From Symsagittifera roscoffensis (Eukaryota > Xenacoelomorpha > Acoela > Convolutidae): a stretch of DNA of 64,000 nucleotides. The position numbers and the translations under genes were made by a program. Under the pieces are notes generated by a model. That model was not told the DNA's origin. It saw only the letters and a list, made by a program, of their open reading frames with translations, and made no database searches. This document shows, in pieces, positions 55,201 through 64,000 of the stretch. Numbering within the stretch: position 1 is the stretch's first letter; the number at the start of each line of letters is the position of its first letter. Location: contig NC_087071.1 of NCBI RefSeq assembly GCF_963678635.1, positions 7,765,624-7,829,623 on the forward strand. Reading direction: 5' to 3'.

Positions 55201-56380
55201 CCTACTTTAACTGCCCCGCAACCTTCTCAATACGATAAACTGTTTCTGGTTAAGCCTGTTGAGGCCTTCAAAAAATCTGTAAATTTTATCAATTCCTCTA
55301 GCCTATCAGAGCGGAGGATAAAGTCTCGTTCTCATTCACAAGAGGCCGTCGCGTTTGTAGCGAGGGATGGTTACACTCCTTCAATTCATTGTCAATCTCT
55401 AGTAAAGGGCGCCGACAAAAAAACTCATTGGCGTAACCAATCAAAACGCTTTCTGCAAATTCGTAAATCTCATTCCTCATCGCTAGAGCGGGTTGCGTTA
55501 CCGGGTCTCTTTGATGCGGAACTTCGTGCTGATTTAACAGAGGAAGATAGGTTCCTTGGCCCTATGAAACGCGTCATTGTCAACAAAGATGTTACGTCGT
55601 TTAACAAACTAGGATCATACATGTCCCAGTGTTGGACTAAAGCTGCAGTGGTGAACGATTGTGTGATAATGGACAACAAACTTGCAATTCCGGAGCCTTT
55701 GAGGAAAACTGTTCTTGCCAGGCTGCACCGGGCTAGGATGTCAGTCTCGGAGTATTTATGGTGGCCATTTCTGAATCAGCAAATTTTTGATACATGCGAG
55801 AAGTACCGCGAGTGCACGTTATTTGGTAAGAATCTTAAACCTACTAAAGCAATTAATACGGCGCACTCTTTTCCTACTCTGTCAGGTCCTAATCAAGCTG
55901 GTTCTATCTTGGATGAAAAAGACAATAAAATCTTCCTTTTGGTTGCTATTGACCGTTTCTCTAAGTTTCCTTCGTTTCTTATCACGAAAGTAGCGGGAGC
56001 GAAAAAAAGTCGTCAAATTCCTTGACTCCTATATACATATTCATGGCATACCTCGATCTATCAGGACTGATCATGGGTTTGGGTTTAAGAATGAAATAGT
56101 TAAACAATATTGCTCTAGTAGAGGCATCGATCATATTCTCTCTCAGGTCGGAGAGTATTGGGGCAGTGGCTTGGCTCAACGTTCGATACAAACGATTAAG
56201 CGTAAATTGGGTACAGAAAAACTTGATGCTGATTTTAGTAACTTTAAATCAACAATTCAACAAATTGTTGAAGATATACGTAAGAGCAAACACGCAGTGC
56301 TTAAGAAATCGCCGTTCGAATTTCATTTTGTTATAAAACCAAACACTGAGTTGTCTCAAGCGTTTCATAAAGATGTTTAA
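55189..56380 (+). pseudogene. G2 integrase
   Basis: A 278-residue open frame holds a shortened zinc domain (LARLHRARMSVSEYLWWPF, CEKYRECTLFGKN; the stretch between His and Trp is shorter than usual). The first catalytic Asp is in FLLVAIDRFSKFPSF (about 55935-55975). After a frame change, HGIPRSIRTDHGFGFKNEIV (56040-56100) gives the second Asp. Then GSGLAQRSIQTIKRKLG (56164-56210) has Gln where the catalytic Glu is expected; G1 keeps VERTIQTIKRRLG at the same place. Followed by FKSTIQQIVEDIRKSKHAV and SPFEFHFV. Dead by substitution and frameshift. Confidence 0.8.
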
Positions 56381-57891
56381 AAAGCTACTCCAGCTCCAGG
56401 AATTGAACGTAACCTTCTCACTCCGGGTCAGGATTACAGCAGGGATCGTGCCAGTGTCGTTCCAAGAGGCAGCACTAGTCCTACCATTGCTCCTCGCTTC
56501 AAGCCGATGCTCTCATTGGATCGTAAGGTCGCGAACAGTGAGCCATACACGTGGACTCAGTCTAAAAGTGAACCTTCCGGCCGAGAGTGGCAAGCTGGTG
56601 CTAATGGAATTGTATAGCGGGCACACGGATCTTGCTCATTCTCTGAAAACTGGTCTCATCCGCAATACTCTAAGTTTCTACGAACATGCGACCAACCCGA
56701 CACCCCCGGCACTTTCTCATTGTTAGCGGAAAAATCGTACTCAGCAGGCTCGTCGTCCCACCAAAACAAGTAAATGGGAAAAACTTCTTTTGGATAATCC
56801 TGAGCGGGTGAAAAAGTCGTTAATAGACAATCGGTCAAACTTTTATTTAAAATCCTGAAGTTCAATATCACTCAAGTTACGGATCATACCTCCATCACTG
56901 ATAAAGCGAAAGTCTATCAAAAAAACCATATTTGCCTTAAACCTAGTTTTCATTTTGACCTTTCTATTGGCCAGAACACATTATGCGATCGCCTTCCTGC
57001 CACTACAACTGCTAGCGCTACCAAGAGGTCTGCTCCGAGGTCCCAACCGCTGCTGATGGAACAACGGCCGATTAACTCAATCAAATCTGACCTGATAGCG
57101 GTTGACCGAACTGTGGATTCTTCTGATGAAGTTTCTTCGGGGTCCAGTAACCCTCAAGTGGGACGAGAATCTACTCCTGTGACAGAGCGGCCTCAAATGT
57201 CCTCGGGTTTGCTGCCTGTCAAACTTCTTAGGCATTTGGCATTTCATACACAGTTGCCCAATACGAACTAACAGACTGCTACAGTCACTAATACCTCGGT
57301 TCCCAGTTCATGGGAGGCTCAACTTTTTACTGGTCTTTGCGCTCAGGACACTTCTCTAATTACTTTAAGTCCTGTTACTGCCAACAGGGAGGCTCAGTTG
57401 TGAACCACTCTGGGCACGGTCGTCTTACCCTTTGTTATCCCTTCCTGCTCAACCGGTCACGGGAGATTCGGAGACGATTCATCCCTCCTCTCGCAGTAAG
57501 AAACCCACGCACTTCTTTGGTCACCCATTACGCCACTCGGTCAATCTCGTTGAGGACACCAATCTGTCCAGCCAAGTGACCCTAAAACATTGTTACGCCC
57601 GCGTAAGCAACTTATCAAGGACCGTCCTCCTATTACTGTGCCGGATGTGCCTTCTTATTCCTTCGCGGAAGTCAAGAAAACCCTATGTAATGGATGAATA
57701 CAAACGAGCATAACACTTTTGAAAACTCTTTTAATTTTTTTTGCAATCTGTCACTTTTTCCCTTTTCCGAGTCACTCAGCCTTATACTGTAATAGGGGTG
57801 GTATTAATTTTGTGCTCATTCTTGTGTCTCTTATTTTCTTATTTGCCAAATTTTGTCCTGATCAGTTACAACAGTTTCCTCGCGCGGGAAA
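56381..57891 (+). pseudogene. G2 integrase tail and 3' ORF remnants
   Basis: Several broken frames rich in Ser, Thr, Pro and Arg (LLTPGQDYSRDRASVVPRGS; SSDEVSSGSSNPQVGRE; KDRPPITVPDVPSYSFAEV). A hydrophobic stretch at 57719-57850 (LLIFFAICHFFPFPSHSALY, then FVLILVSLIFLFAKF) could be membrane segments of a former extra ORF but may be chance. CGCGCGGGAA just before 57892 is a short polypurine-like tract. Confidence 0.5.
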
Positions 57892-58040
57892 TGCCATGAG
57901 GTGATCTTCGGTATCTCGTACTTAACGTGTTCTTTTGCAGTTTCTTTGCACTACTTTATGTTATTAGGATTTGGTCAAAGTCAGCGGAGGTCTATGCGGA
58001 GTTACCGCGTTGAACGTTTCCACTCTTTAAATTATCAGCA
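57892..58040 (+). repeat. 3' LTR of G2
   Basis: TGCCATGAGGTGATCTTCGG ... AATTATCAGCA, same length as 53423-53571, sharing AGTTACCGCGTT and TTTGGTCAA. No clear target duplication. Confidence 0.75.
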
Positions 58041-58735
58041 TCGGTGTTAGATGTTGTTATTTCCCTTGCGTTAAATCTCTGACGATAAGACATTTTTTTA
58101 TTTACGTTAAGTTGATACCGTGTATCTGATTGACTTATTTCTGAAACCAACTATCTTATTATTAAGTAATTTAAACACTTTACAACCAAGTTTTGAGTTA
58201 GGATTCCTCGACGAATTTCAACCATATGTGTATATATCTATCTATATGTGTATAGATCATACGTGTAGATAGATGTGTATAAACCTGGAAGAATTTTGAT
58301 GGGAACTGGGAAACGGATGTGAAAAAACAGTTCTTTTTGAAACAGTTCATTGAAATAATTCTTCCGTGCAATTTTTGAAAAAAATTGCTATTGAGTTTTG
58401 CTGAAAGAAATCAAGACATTGGAATGCTTAGAGCAATTTTGCCATGCATTGCAATGAGGTATCAAATGTTTTCGATGTCAGAAATCATCAAGGACTAGGT
58501 TATTTCTTCGTTTTATATCGACTAGTTTGGTTAGCGATAGGCCCTGACTGGCAACAAAAAACTGTCTAATCGATCCAAACCAAAAAATGATCGAAATTTT
58601 TGAAAAAAAACGTTCAAATTTGCAAAAAAGCGGATAAGGACTAGAAAAAATCATACGCAACAGTAGGATGAGTTTTCGGTTAAGCTACGGCTTACGTTGT
58701 CATGAAACGTAACTAGAAATGGTGTTGCTACAGCG
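58041..58735. other. No recognisable gene
   Basis: A short ATGTGTATA/TCTATCTA microsatellite-like patch lies at 58226-58290. Otherwise nothing supportable. Confidence 0.4.
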
Positions 58736-59160
58736 CCATAGAACTGCAAGATTAGAGTGGCCACGACGTGCTTTGAGTTGGAGACGACAAGATTGGGCGA
58801 GAGTATTGTTGTCGGACTAATATAGGCATGATTTGAAGTCCGACGATCGTCGAGTACTTGTGTATAGAGTAAAAGGTTTGCGTCTGGAGCCGAAAATTGT
58901 CATTGAGAATGGAAAATGGACAAAAAAACTTTTCACGATCTGGGGTGGGAAGCAGAGCTCTACCAAAAATCCTGGAAGAAGTTTCGAATGCACAAAAATA
59001 CATTCAAACTTCGCAAGATATGTTACGGTTTTTCGTCAAGGAAATGCAAGACACTTTACTTACCAACTTGCTACGCGGTTTTTCAGGAAAACAATATTAC
59101 AAAAAAACTTCCAGCAAACAGACTGGACATGAACCCAATCGAGCTTCTTTGAAATTTTAA
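58736..59160 (+). pseudogene. Tc1/mariner transposase fragment
   Basis: C-terminal two thirds of a Tc-type DDE transposase in at least three frames: RLEWPRRALSWRRQDWARVL (about 58755-58805), SDDRRVLVYRVKGLRLEPK then TKKLFTIWG (58836-58950; the conserved G-R...P...WG block), LEEVSNAQKYI, and AVFQENNITKKLPANRLDMNPIELL (59075-59152), which is the catalytic-end PDxNPIE block with PD altered to LD. The N-terminal DNA-binding domain and the left terminal repeat are not found. Cut-and-paste activity is impossible for this copy. Confidence 0.7.
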
Positions 59161-59548
59161 AAAGCAAAACTTTCGTTAAAAAATCCGCAATATCTTAGAA
59201 AACTGGCTTTATTCTTTTGTTTGCACCTCAAAACTTATGCACCTCAAAGTTTACTGGATTTTCTTATGTTTTCAATGCAAAGAGGCATATGATTATGTTT
59301 TAGACAAAAGGAGGGCACACTTGATACTAATAAGTGATACTAATTACTAGTGTAGAGTGTATTGAAATTTTAAAAAGCAAAACTTTCGTTAAAAAATCCG
59401 CAATATCTTAGAAAACTGGCTTCATTCTTTTGTTTGCACCTCAAAACTTATGCACCTCAAAGTTTACTGGATTTTCTTATGTTTTCAATGCAAAGAGGCA
59501 TATGATTATGTTTTAGACAAAAGGAGGGCACACTTGATACTAATAAGC
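59151..59548. repeat. Direct duplication, 213-bp spacing
   Basis: 59151-59333 (GAAATTTTAAAAAGCAAAAC ... ACTTGATACTAATAAG) is repeated at 59364-59548 almost unchanged. The first copy follows the transposase remnant; the second lies inside the MITE below, showing that the MITE derives from the same transposon's 3' end. Confidence 0.85.
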
Positions 59549-59630
59549 AAAAAAAAATTGGTTTGCCTAAACTTATATTCGCTGATAGATTTTTTCTTAA
59601 GTTGCGTTTTCAATACACTCTACACTAGTA
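59346..59630. mobile_element. MITE derived from the Tc1/mariner element
   Basis: TACTAGTGTAGAGTGTATTG at the left and CAATACACTCTACACTAGTA at the right are perfect inverses with TA at the edges. About 285 bp, no coding capacity. Confidence 0.8.
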
Positions 59631-59804
59631 AGTTGAGTTAAACGCAATTTTAAGTTTTTTAAACTCTCAAATGGGTCCAATTTCAATGTCCTTTGGGCGA
59701 CGACGTTCAATTCGAGTTGAACAAAAGCTTACATCAATTTTTTGCAGATGATCTCAGCTACCATGTTGAAAAGTGTCAATTTTTGGTTTAAGTACCTACA
59801 AACT

Positions 59805-60098
59805 TTTTGGGTTTAAAAATACCAGTTGTTACCATATGTAATAAATTTTGGGTTTAAAAAAAATCCAGTTGTTACCATATGAAATAAATTTTGGTTTTAA
59901 AACTACCAGTTGTTACCATATGTAATAAGTTTTGGGTTTAAAACTACCAGTTGTTACCATATGTAGAAATTTTTGGGTTTAAAAATACCAAATGTTACCA
60001 TATGTAATAAATTTTGGATTTGAAAATACCAGTTGTTACCATATGTAATAAATTTTGGATTTAAAACTACCAGTTGTTACCATATGTAATAAATTTTG
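59805..60098. repeat. Minisatellite, ~42-bp unit, about 7 copies
   Basis: The unit is TTTTGGGTTTAAAA(A)TACCAGTTGTTACCATATGTAATAAA with small variation (CTACC/TACC, ATAAG/ATAAA). Unit lengths 41-43 bp. Confidence 0.9.
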
Positions 60099-61957
60099 CC
60101 GATTTATTCAGCCGAATTCAGCGTGAAACGATAAGAAGCAAACAACAGAGTTTTGAAAAAATTTCTTACTGACCAAATCAATTGTTTCAGCTCAAAATAG
60201 TTGACATCACAAGATCAAACTTTTTCCTTTTCTGACTTAAAGAAGTGTTCATTTCAATGGAAAACCTATTAAATTTACTTAAAAAATTGAATTTTAAGAT
60301 CCAGAAAATCTGGTGGGTACCTGATTTTTTTAAAAACTCTTGCCATAGAGGGTAGCTGAGATAGTTTGATTATGACCGAAATAAAAATATTGAAAACTGA
60401 ACTTGAAAATCGTTCACAGTAGTCCTTGAAAGAGAAAATTTACAGCGTAATAACCTGAAGTTTAGTTTAAATTAGTCCACTGGTATAGCTGTTATGGAAT
60501 ACATGTGAAAAATTTGAACAAGCTACACTAATCTTGTTTTTACGCTAAAACGGGTTTTTATTTTCAATACTACTGGCCAAATATATATGCAAAAATTTAA
60601 TTTTCTCCAATGTGCGCAGTTTTAAGGAGAGTTTTGGTCAAAAATTATTCAAAATTTCAACAATGCTGAACAAGTCTGAAAAGCCCAGTTTTCGTTATCT
60701 GCAGCAGATTTTCCAACGGCGTTAATTTTTTTGATACACCCATCCCATGATCAAACTTTTAAAAAAAGTCCAATTGGTTAAAAAAAGCTGTTACAGGTGA
60801 TGAAAACAGGTTTTCTTATACCCGGAATTGAATTTTTGAGCAAATTTTTAGATCGCGCTTCTTCAAACTTGGCATTGAAAATCAAAAACCTAAATTTGCG
60901 CCTAATTTTGTCAATTAATGTAACTCGCTTTGTTTTAAAAATATTGCACTATTGTTTCAGTGATTGCACCACTTTTTCGACTATTGCTCTATAGTGCATC
61001 AAAAATTGCGTCAAGGTTTTAGCATTGCACTAATGCTTCAAAAATTCACTAGTGTTTGAACTTTAACTTTTTCAAATATGCACAGAAACATGGGTTGTAC
61101 GTAGTAGAAAACATATTTCTGAAGCATACTGTTTAATCTAACTTGCGTTTAAAGAAAGACAGTTTTAGGTATTCATTTAGAAATATGGTTCCGTTATAAA
61201 CCTCGCTTAGGAGTCCGTTCCATTGAAACTACCAATGGTTCCATTTAAAAATAAACAGAAATGTTTTCAATAGGGTATTCTAAGTCTGTCAGTGAGAGAA
61301 AGTTTGTGCCCAAAATCAAGCGCAAATTAGGGTTTTTTCTCTAAAATGCTTGTTTTCAAGGATAATTCTGGACAACTACGGGAAACTTACACTAAGATTT
61401 TTCGGCTCTTTTTCCTTTTCCCCCACCTCACATAAGCATCAATTTCATAGTGTAAAGACTGGTTTTTCAAGGTTGAGTATGAAGACCAAACATATTTGTC
61501 GTGGCCTAATTAATTCGTATGTCAAATTTGATAACAATTTGACAATGTGAACAGAAATTTTTCTCTAAAAAAAGCAGGTGGGGAGAAAAAGAAAAAGAGC
61601 CGAATTTTCGAAGACCAAGACCAAATAATCAAGGCTTTCCTCTATTCAATTACACAAGTGGACAAAATTAAGCGCAAATTCATAAATTACTTTCTAAAAC
61701 GTTTGTTTTTAATGTCCACTTTAAACATCTCCTACTTCTAATTTCGGATAAAATATTTCATGGAACAAGAGCAAATCATCAGAGCTACTATTCATGAAAG
61801 TAATAAGAAATTTTTTCAAAGACTTACCAAAGAAATCCGGGTCAGTCTGAAAATGCAGGTTTTCTTCAGCTGCATTATGAACGAGCTTTCAAACGGACTC
61901 ATCAAAAACTGCGTGACCAAGCTTTTAAACGAGTACCCAATGTTAATAAAAAGTATG
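60099..61957. other. No recognisable gene; old dispersed repeat
   Basis: Several stretches share GCGCAAATT...CTAAAA(T)G(C/T)TTGTTTT (61320-61365, 61672-61715, and 52137-52180). No protein motif in any frame that I can support. Confidence 0.4.
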
Positions 61958-63109
61958 CCCTAGTCGATCAAGGGAGGTTATCTTGCAAGATCTTGCAAGA
62001 TTCTTGCAAAAGAGGGTTATCTTGCAAGATCTTGCAAGATGGAGGTTATCTTGCAAGATCTTGCAAGATGGAGGTTATCTTGCAAGATAACCATCCCAAA
62101 ATTTCTGTCGAAAAACACAAAAAAATAACAGAAATTAGGTGTAAGATCAAAAAAGTTGTTTCTAGAACGAGATGCTTAACGAATAAAATTTCTAGAACGA
62201 GATGTTTCTAAATGCTTAACGAATAAAATTAGACAAAAATCATGCGTTAAAAAGTAGTCGCATATTTGTTGTTAATTTATTCAATGAGATTAAAAGTATC
62301 AACCAATCAAATCTTTTTAATTTATTCGCAATTATTGCGGCTATTGGTTTGCGAAAATTGAAGGATTATTGGCCAAAAAACTTTTGTGACGAATTGCTTT
62401 AATTAGTTCAAACCGGGGATATTTAGTTTTTTCGACTATCGATTTCTAGTTTTGAAAGTGGAATTTACTTTTTAGATTTCCAGAGAATAAAAACTTTACT
62501 TATTGATCCAGTTTTCTCAAGTCGGGTTCATGTTATCAAAAAAGCGCCCATCATAAATTGTTCTAGAATTTTAAAGAGCTTAAAGGGCTTCTATTTTTTT
62601 CTTTGAGTTTTGAAAGTTGAGATTTTTCAACAACGTCAGTGTTATTTTTTAATGTTTACTTGCGTTCATCTTGTGCTTAATCTTTACCTGTTTTTATTTC
62701 TTTAAATTTATGCTCTCAATTGATGTAAATTGTGTTTTTCCTATTTTGAGAGATTAAGGTATAAGTAGTCGATCAAAACTTGAAGATAGCCGCCTATCAC
62801 AAAAAAAGTTTTAAAAAAAGAAGCTTTCTGGGGGCAACCGCCTAGCGGGCTGTGTGTATGTATGCGTAGCTAAGATTGCTTCCTTCTTCCACGAACGCTA
62901 CTTGGTTGTTTTCGCGTGTAAAGCTGTTTTTGCCCAAAAAAATTGTATCTTTAAAGATCTTGCAAAAAAAAGGTTATCTTTAAAGGAGGTTATCTTGCAA
63001 GATCTTGCAAGAATCTTGCAAGATCTTTTAAAGAGATGCATCCTCTTTAAAAGAATCTTGCAAGATTCTTGCAAGATCTTGCAAGATAACCTCCCTTGAT
63101 CGACTAGGG
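61958..63109. mobile_element. Non-autonomous DNA transposon with TCTTGCAAGA-rich ends
   Basis: Left end CCCTAGTCGATCAAGGGAGG and right end CCTCCCTTGATCGACTAGGG are perfect inverses. Inside both ends are arrays of TTATCTTGCAAGATCTTGCAAGAT (61978-62090 and 62985-63090). A strong hairpin centred on ATGCAT lies at 63006-63075. No transposase frame in the 1.15 kb. Superfamily and target duplication undetermined. Confidence 0.8.
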
Positions 63110-64000
63110 TGACGATACTTAATTTACCCGCATTTCTTTTAAGTTTGAGGTAAAACAAAAAAATACTATGCTTATATTTCAAGGAACACATAATATTACT
63201 TACCAGATGAAATTTGTAAACAAAAAATGAACGCAGAAATAATTGACGCTACAAAACCCATTTCTGGTTTTCAGTTGTTCGGAAATTGAAGTTTTTTTCT
63301 CAGAATCTTGACTTAACGCTTTTCAGGCTGCTTGTGAACAAAATGTTTTGAAAGAGTTTGCACGTTTTGTTAAAAATGATAATTTGTTCACGAAATAAAT
63401 CCTTCAAAATTTGAACCGATTGATCCTTCGGATATGTTTTCAGCAGTATTTCACATCTTTGAGGAAAATTTTTTTTTCCCATTTTTCGACTCGCATTTTC
63501 CCAAGTTAGATTACTATTTATCAAAATTAAACAAAATATTTAGTTTTTTTTTGCTGTAAAATGTCTATTTTTAACAAAATTTTTCTAAATTTTGTCTAAG
63601 GTCTAATTTCCTTGGCTGAAAAAGAAAATTGATCAAAGGAAAAGTTAGGTCAAATCATAATTTGATTTCATCCTTATGTTTCACAGTTGATGTGAGGCTA
63701 AAACTACACGGCGCATAGTACATGATGAATGATTAAAATGAATACGGGTTGGGTCAATGCTGCGATTAACGGTTGGGAGGAGGTCATATGTCGAACAAAA
63801 AACCAACTTTAAGACTCACTCAATATTGGCAGAATTATCTTTTTGGCTAGTGAATATTAAGAACTCCATAGGTGTGAAAAAAAATTTTGTTATATGCTGA
63901 GTAAACTTCGGAAACATACAAATATCTTAGGCGAAATGAAAAACACTATCAAAAGAAAAACTCTGTAAAGCAAACTTTTAGAGATTACTTTCTTTGATTT
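63110..64000. other. No recognisable gene
   Basis: Short frames only (for example minus strand 63524-63300, RCEILLKTYPKDQSVQILKD), with no motif I recognise. Confidence 0.4.

Noticed and set aside
57719-57860. Envelope-like transmembrane protein in G2
   Set aside because: Hydrophobic stretches occur in broken frames with no signal peptide, cleavage site or extracellular Cys pattern; T-rich DNA gives Phe/Leu runs by chance.
58226-58290. Possible regulatory palindrome in the ATGTGTATAGAT tract
   Set aside because: Simple-sequence (TATC/TGTA) microsatellite; no further structure.
58833-59160. Three overlapping plus-strand ORFs as separate genes
   Set aside because: They are the three frames of one decayed Tc1/mariner transposase; homology hops between them.
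61979-63095. CRISPR-like array from the TCTTGCAAGA repeats
   Set aside because: The repeats have no unique spacers of constant length and are mirrored at the two ends of an inverted-repeat transposon in a eukaryotic context.

Overview
This is AT-rich eukaryotic DNA, most likely from an invertebrate animal. The evidence is the element content: Ty3/gypsy and BEL/Pao LTR retrotransposons, Polinton/Maverick virus-like transposons, a Tc1/mariner transposase and many small inverted-repeat elements. I cannot name the species. No host gene, tRNA or rRNA was recognised, and almost every recognisable open frame belongs to a mobile element. Gene boundaries were read by eye; where frames are broken I give the span of homology, not a clean CDS.

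Layout. 636-7080: a decayed Ty3/gypsy element (G1) with two LTRs, followed by the start of a second head-to-tail unit. 7250-7700: a TA-type MITE. 8040-10665 (minus strand): a BEL/Pao fragment whose RT YMDD motif is embedded in a triplicated 15-bp repeat. 10666-10933 and 13602-15146: two copies of a gag-like fragment; the second contains three near-identical 397-bp tandem units. 10941-27200: an array of minus-strand protein-primed family-B DNA polymerase (pPolB) pieces, each with its own upstream spacer. One 1.2-kb stretch occurs twice almost unchanged (12296-13520 and 18423-19649).

27260-40282: the most complete Polinton. It has inverted arms of roughly 0.7 kb. On the minus strand it carries an adenain-like protease, the major capsid protein, a basic virion-like protein and the packaging ATPase. 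On the plus strand it carries a small conserved gene and pPolB. Upstream of pPolB is a striking promoter-like block: a five-pentamer heat-shock element, four perfect TGACGTCA sites and a CArG box. The genes are broken and no Polinton integrase was found.

40356-47465: foldback DNA, a possible solo LTR, two inverted-repeat elements and a minus-strand gypsy gag fragment. 47466-51738: a young LTR element. Its two 410-bp LTRs differ at one visible position and it is flanked by CTAC duplications. It has no recognisable pol, only an intact ~600-codon ORF that I cannot assign; this is the best candidate for something undescribed. 53423-58040: a second gypsy element (G2), lacking gag and half of protease, with a substituted integrase catalytic Glu. 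58740-59630: Tc1/mariner remnant plus derived MITE. 59805-60098: a ~42-bp minisatellite. 61958-63109: a non-autonomous DNA transposon with TIRs built from TCTTGCAAGA repeats.

How the parts relate: the region is a repeat sink. Old gypsy, BEL and Polinton copies are fragmented and cross-joined, while the 47466-51738 element inserted recently and is intact.
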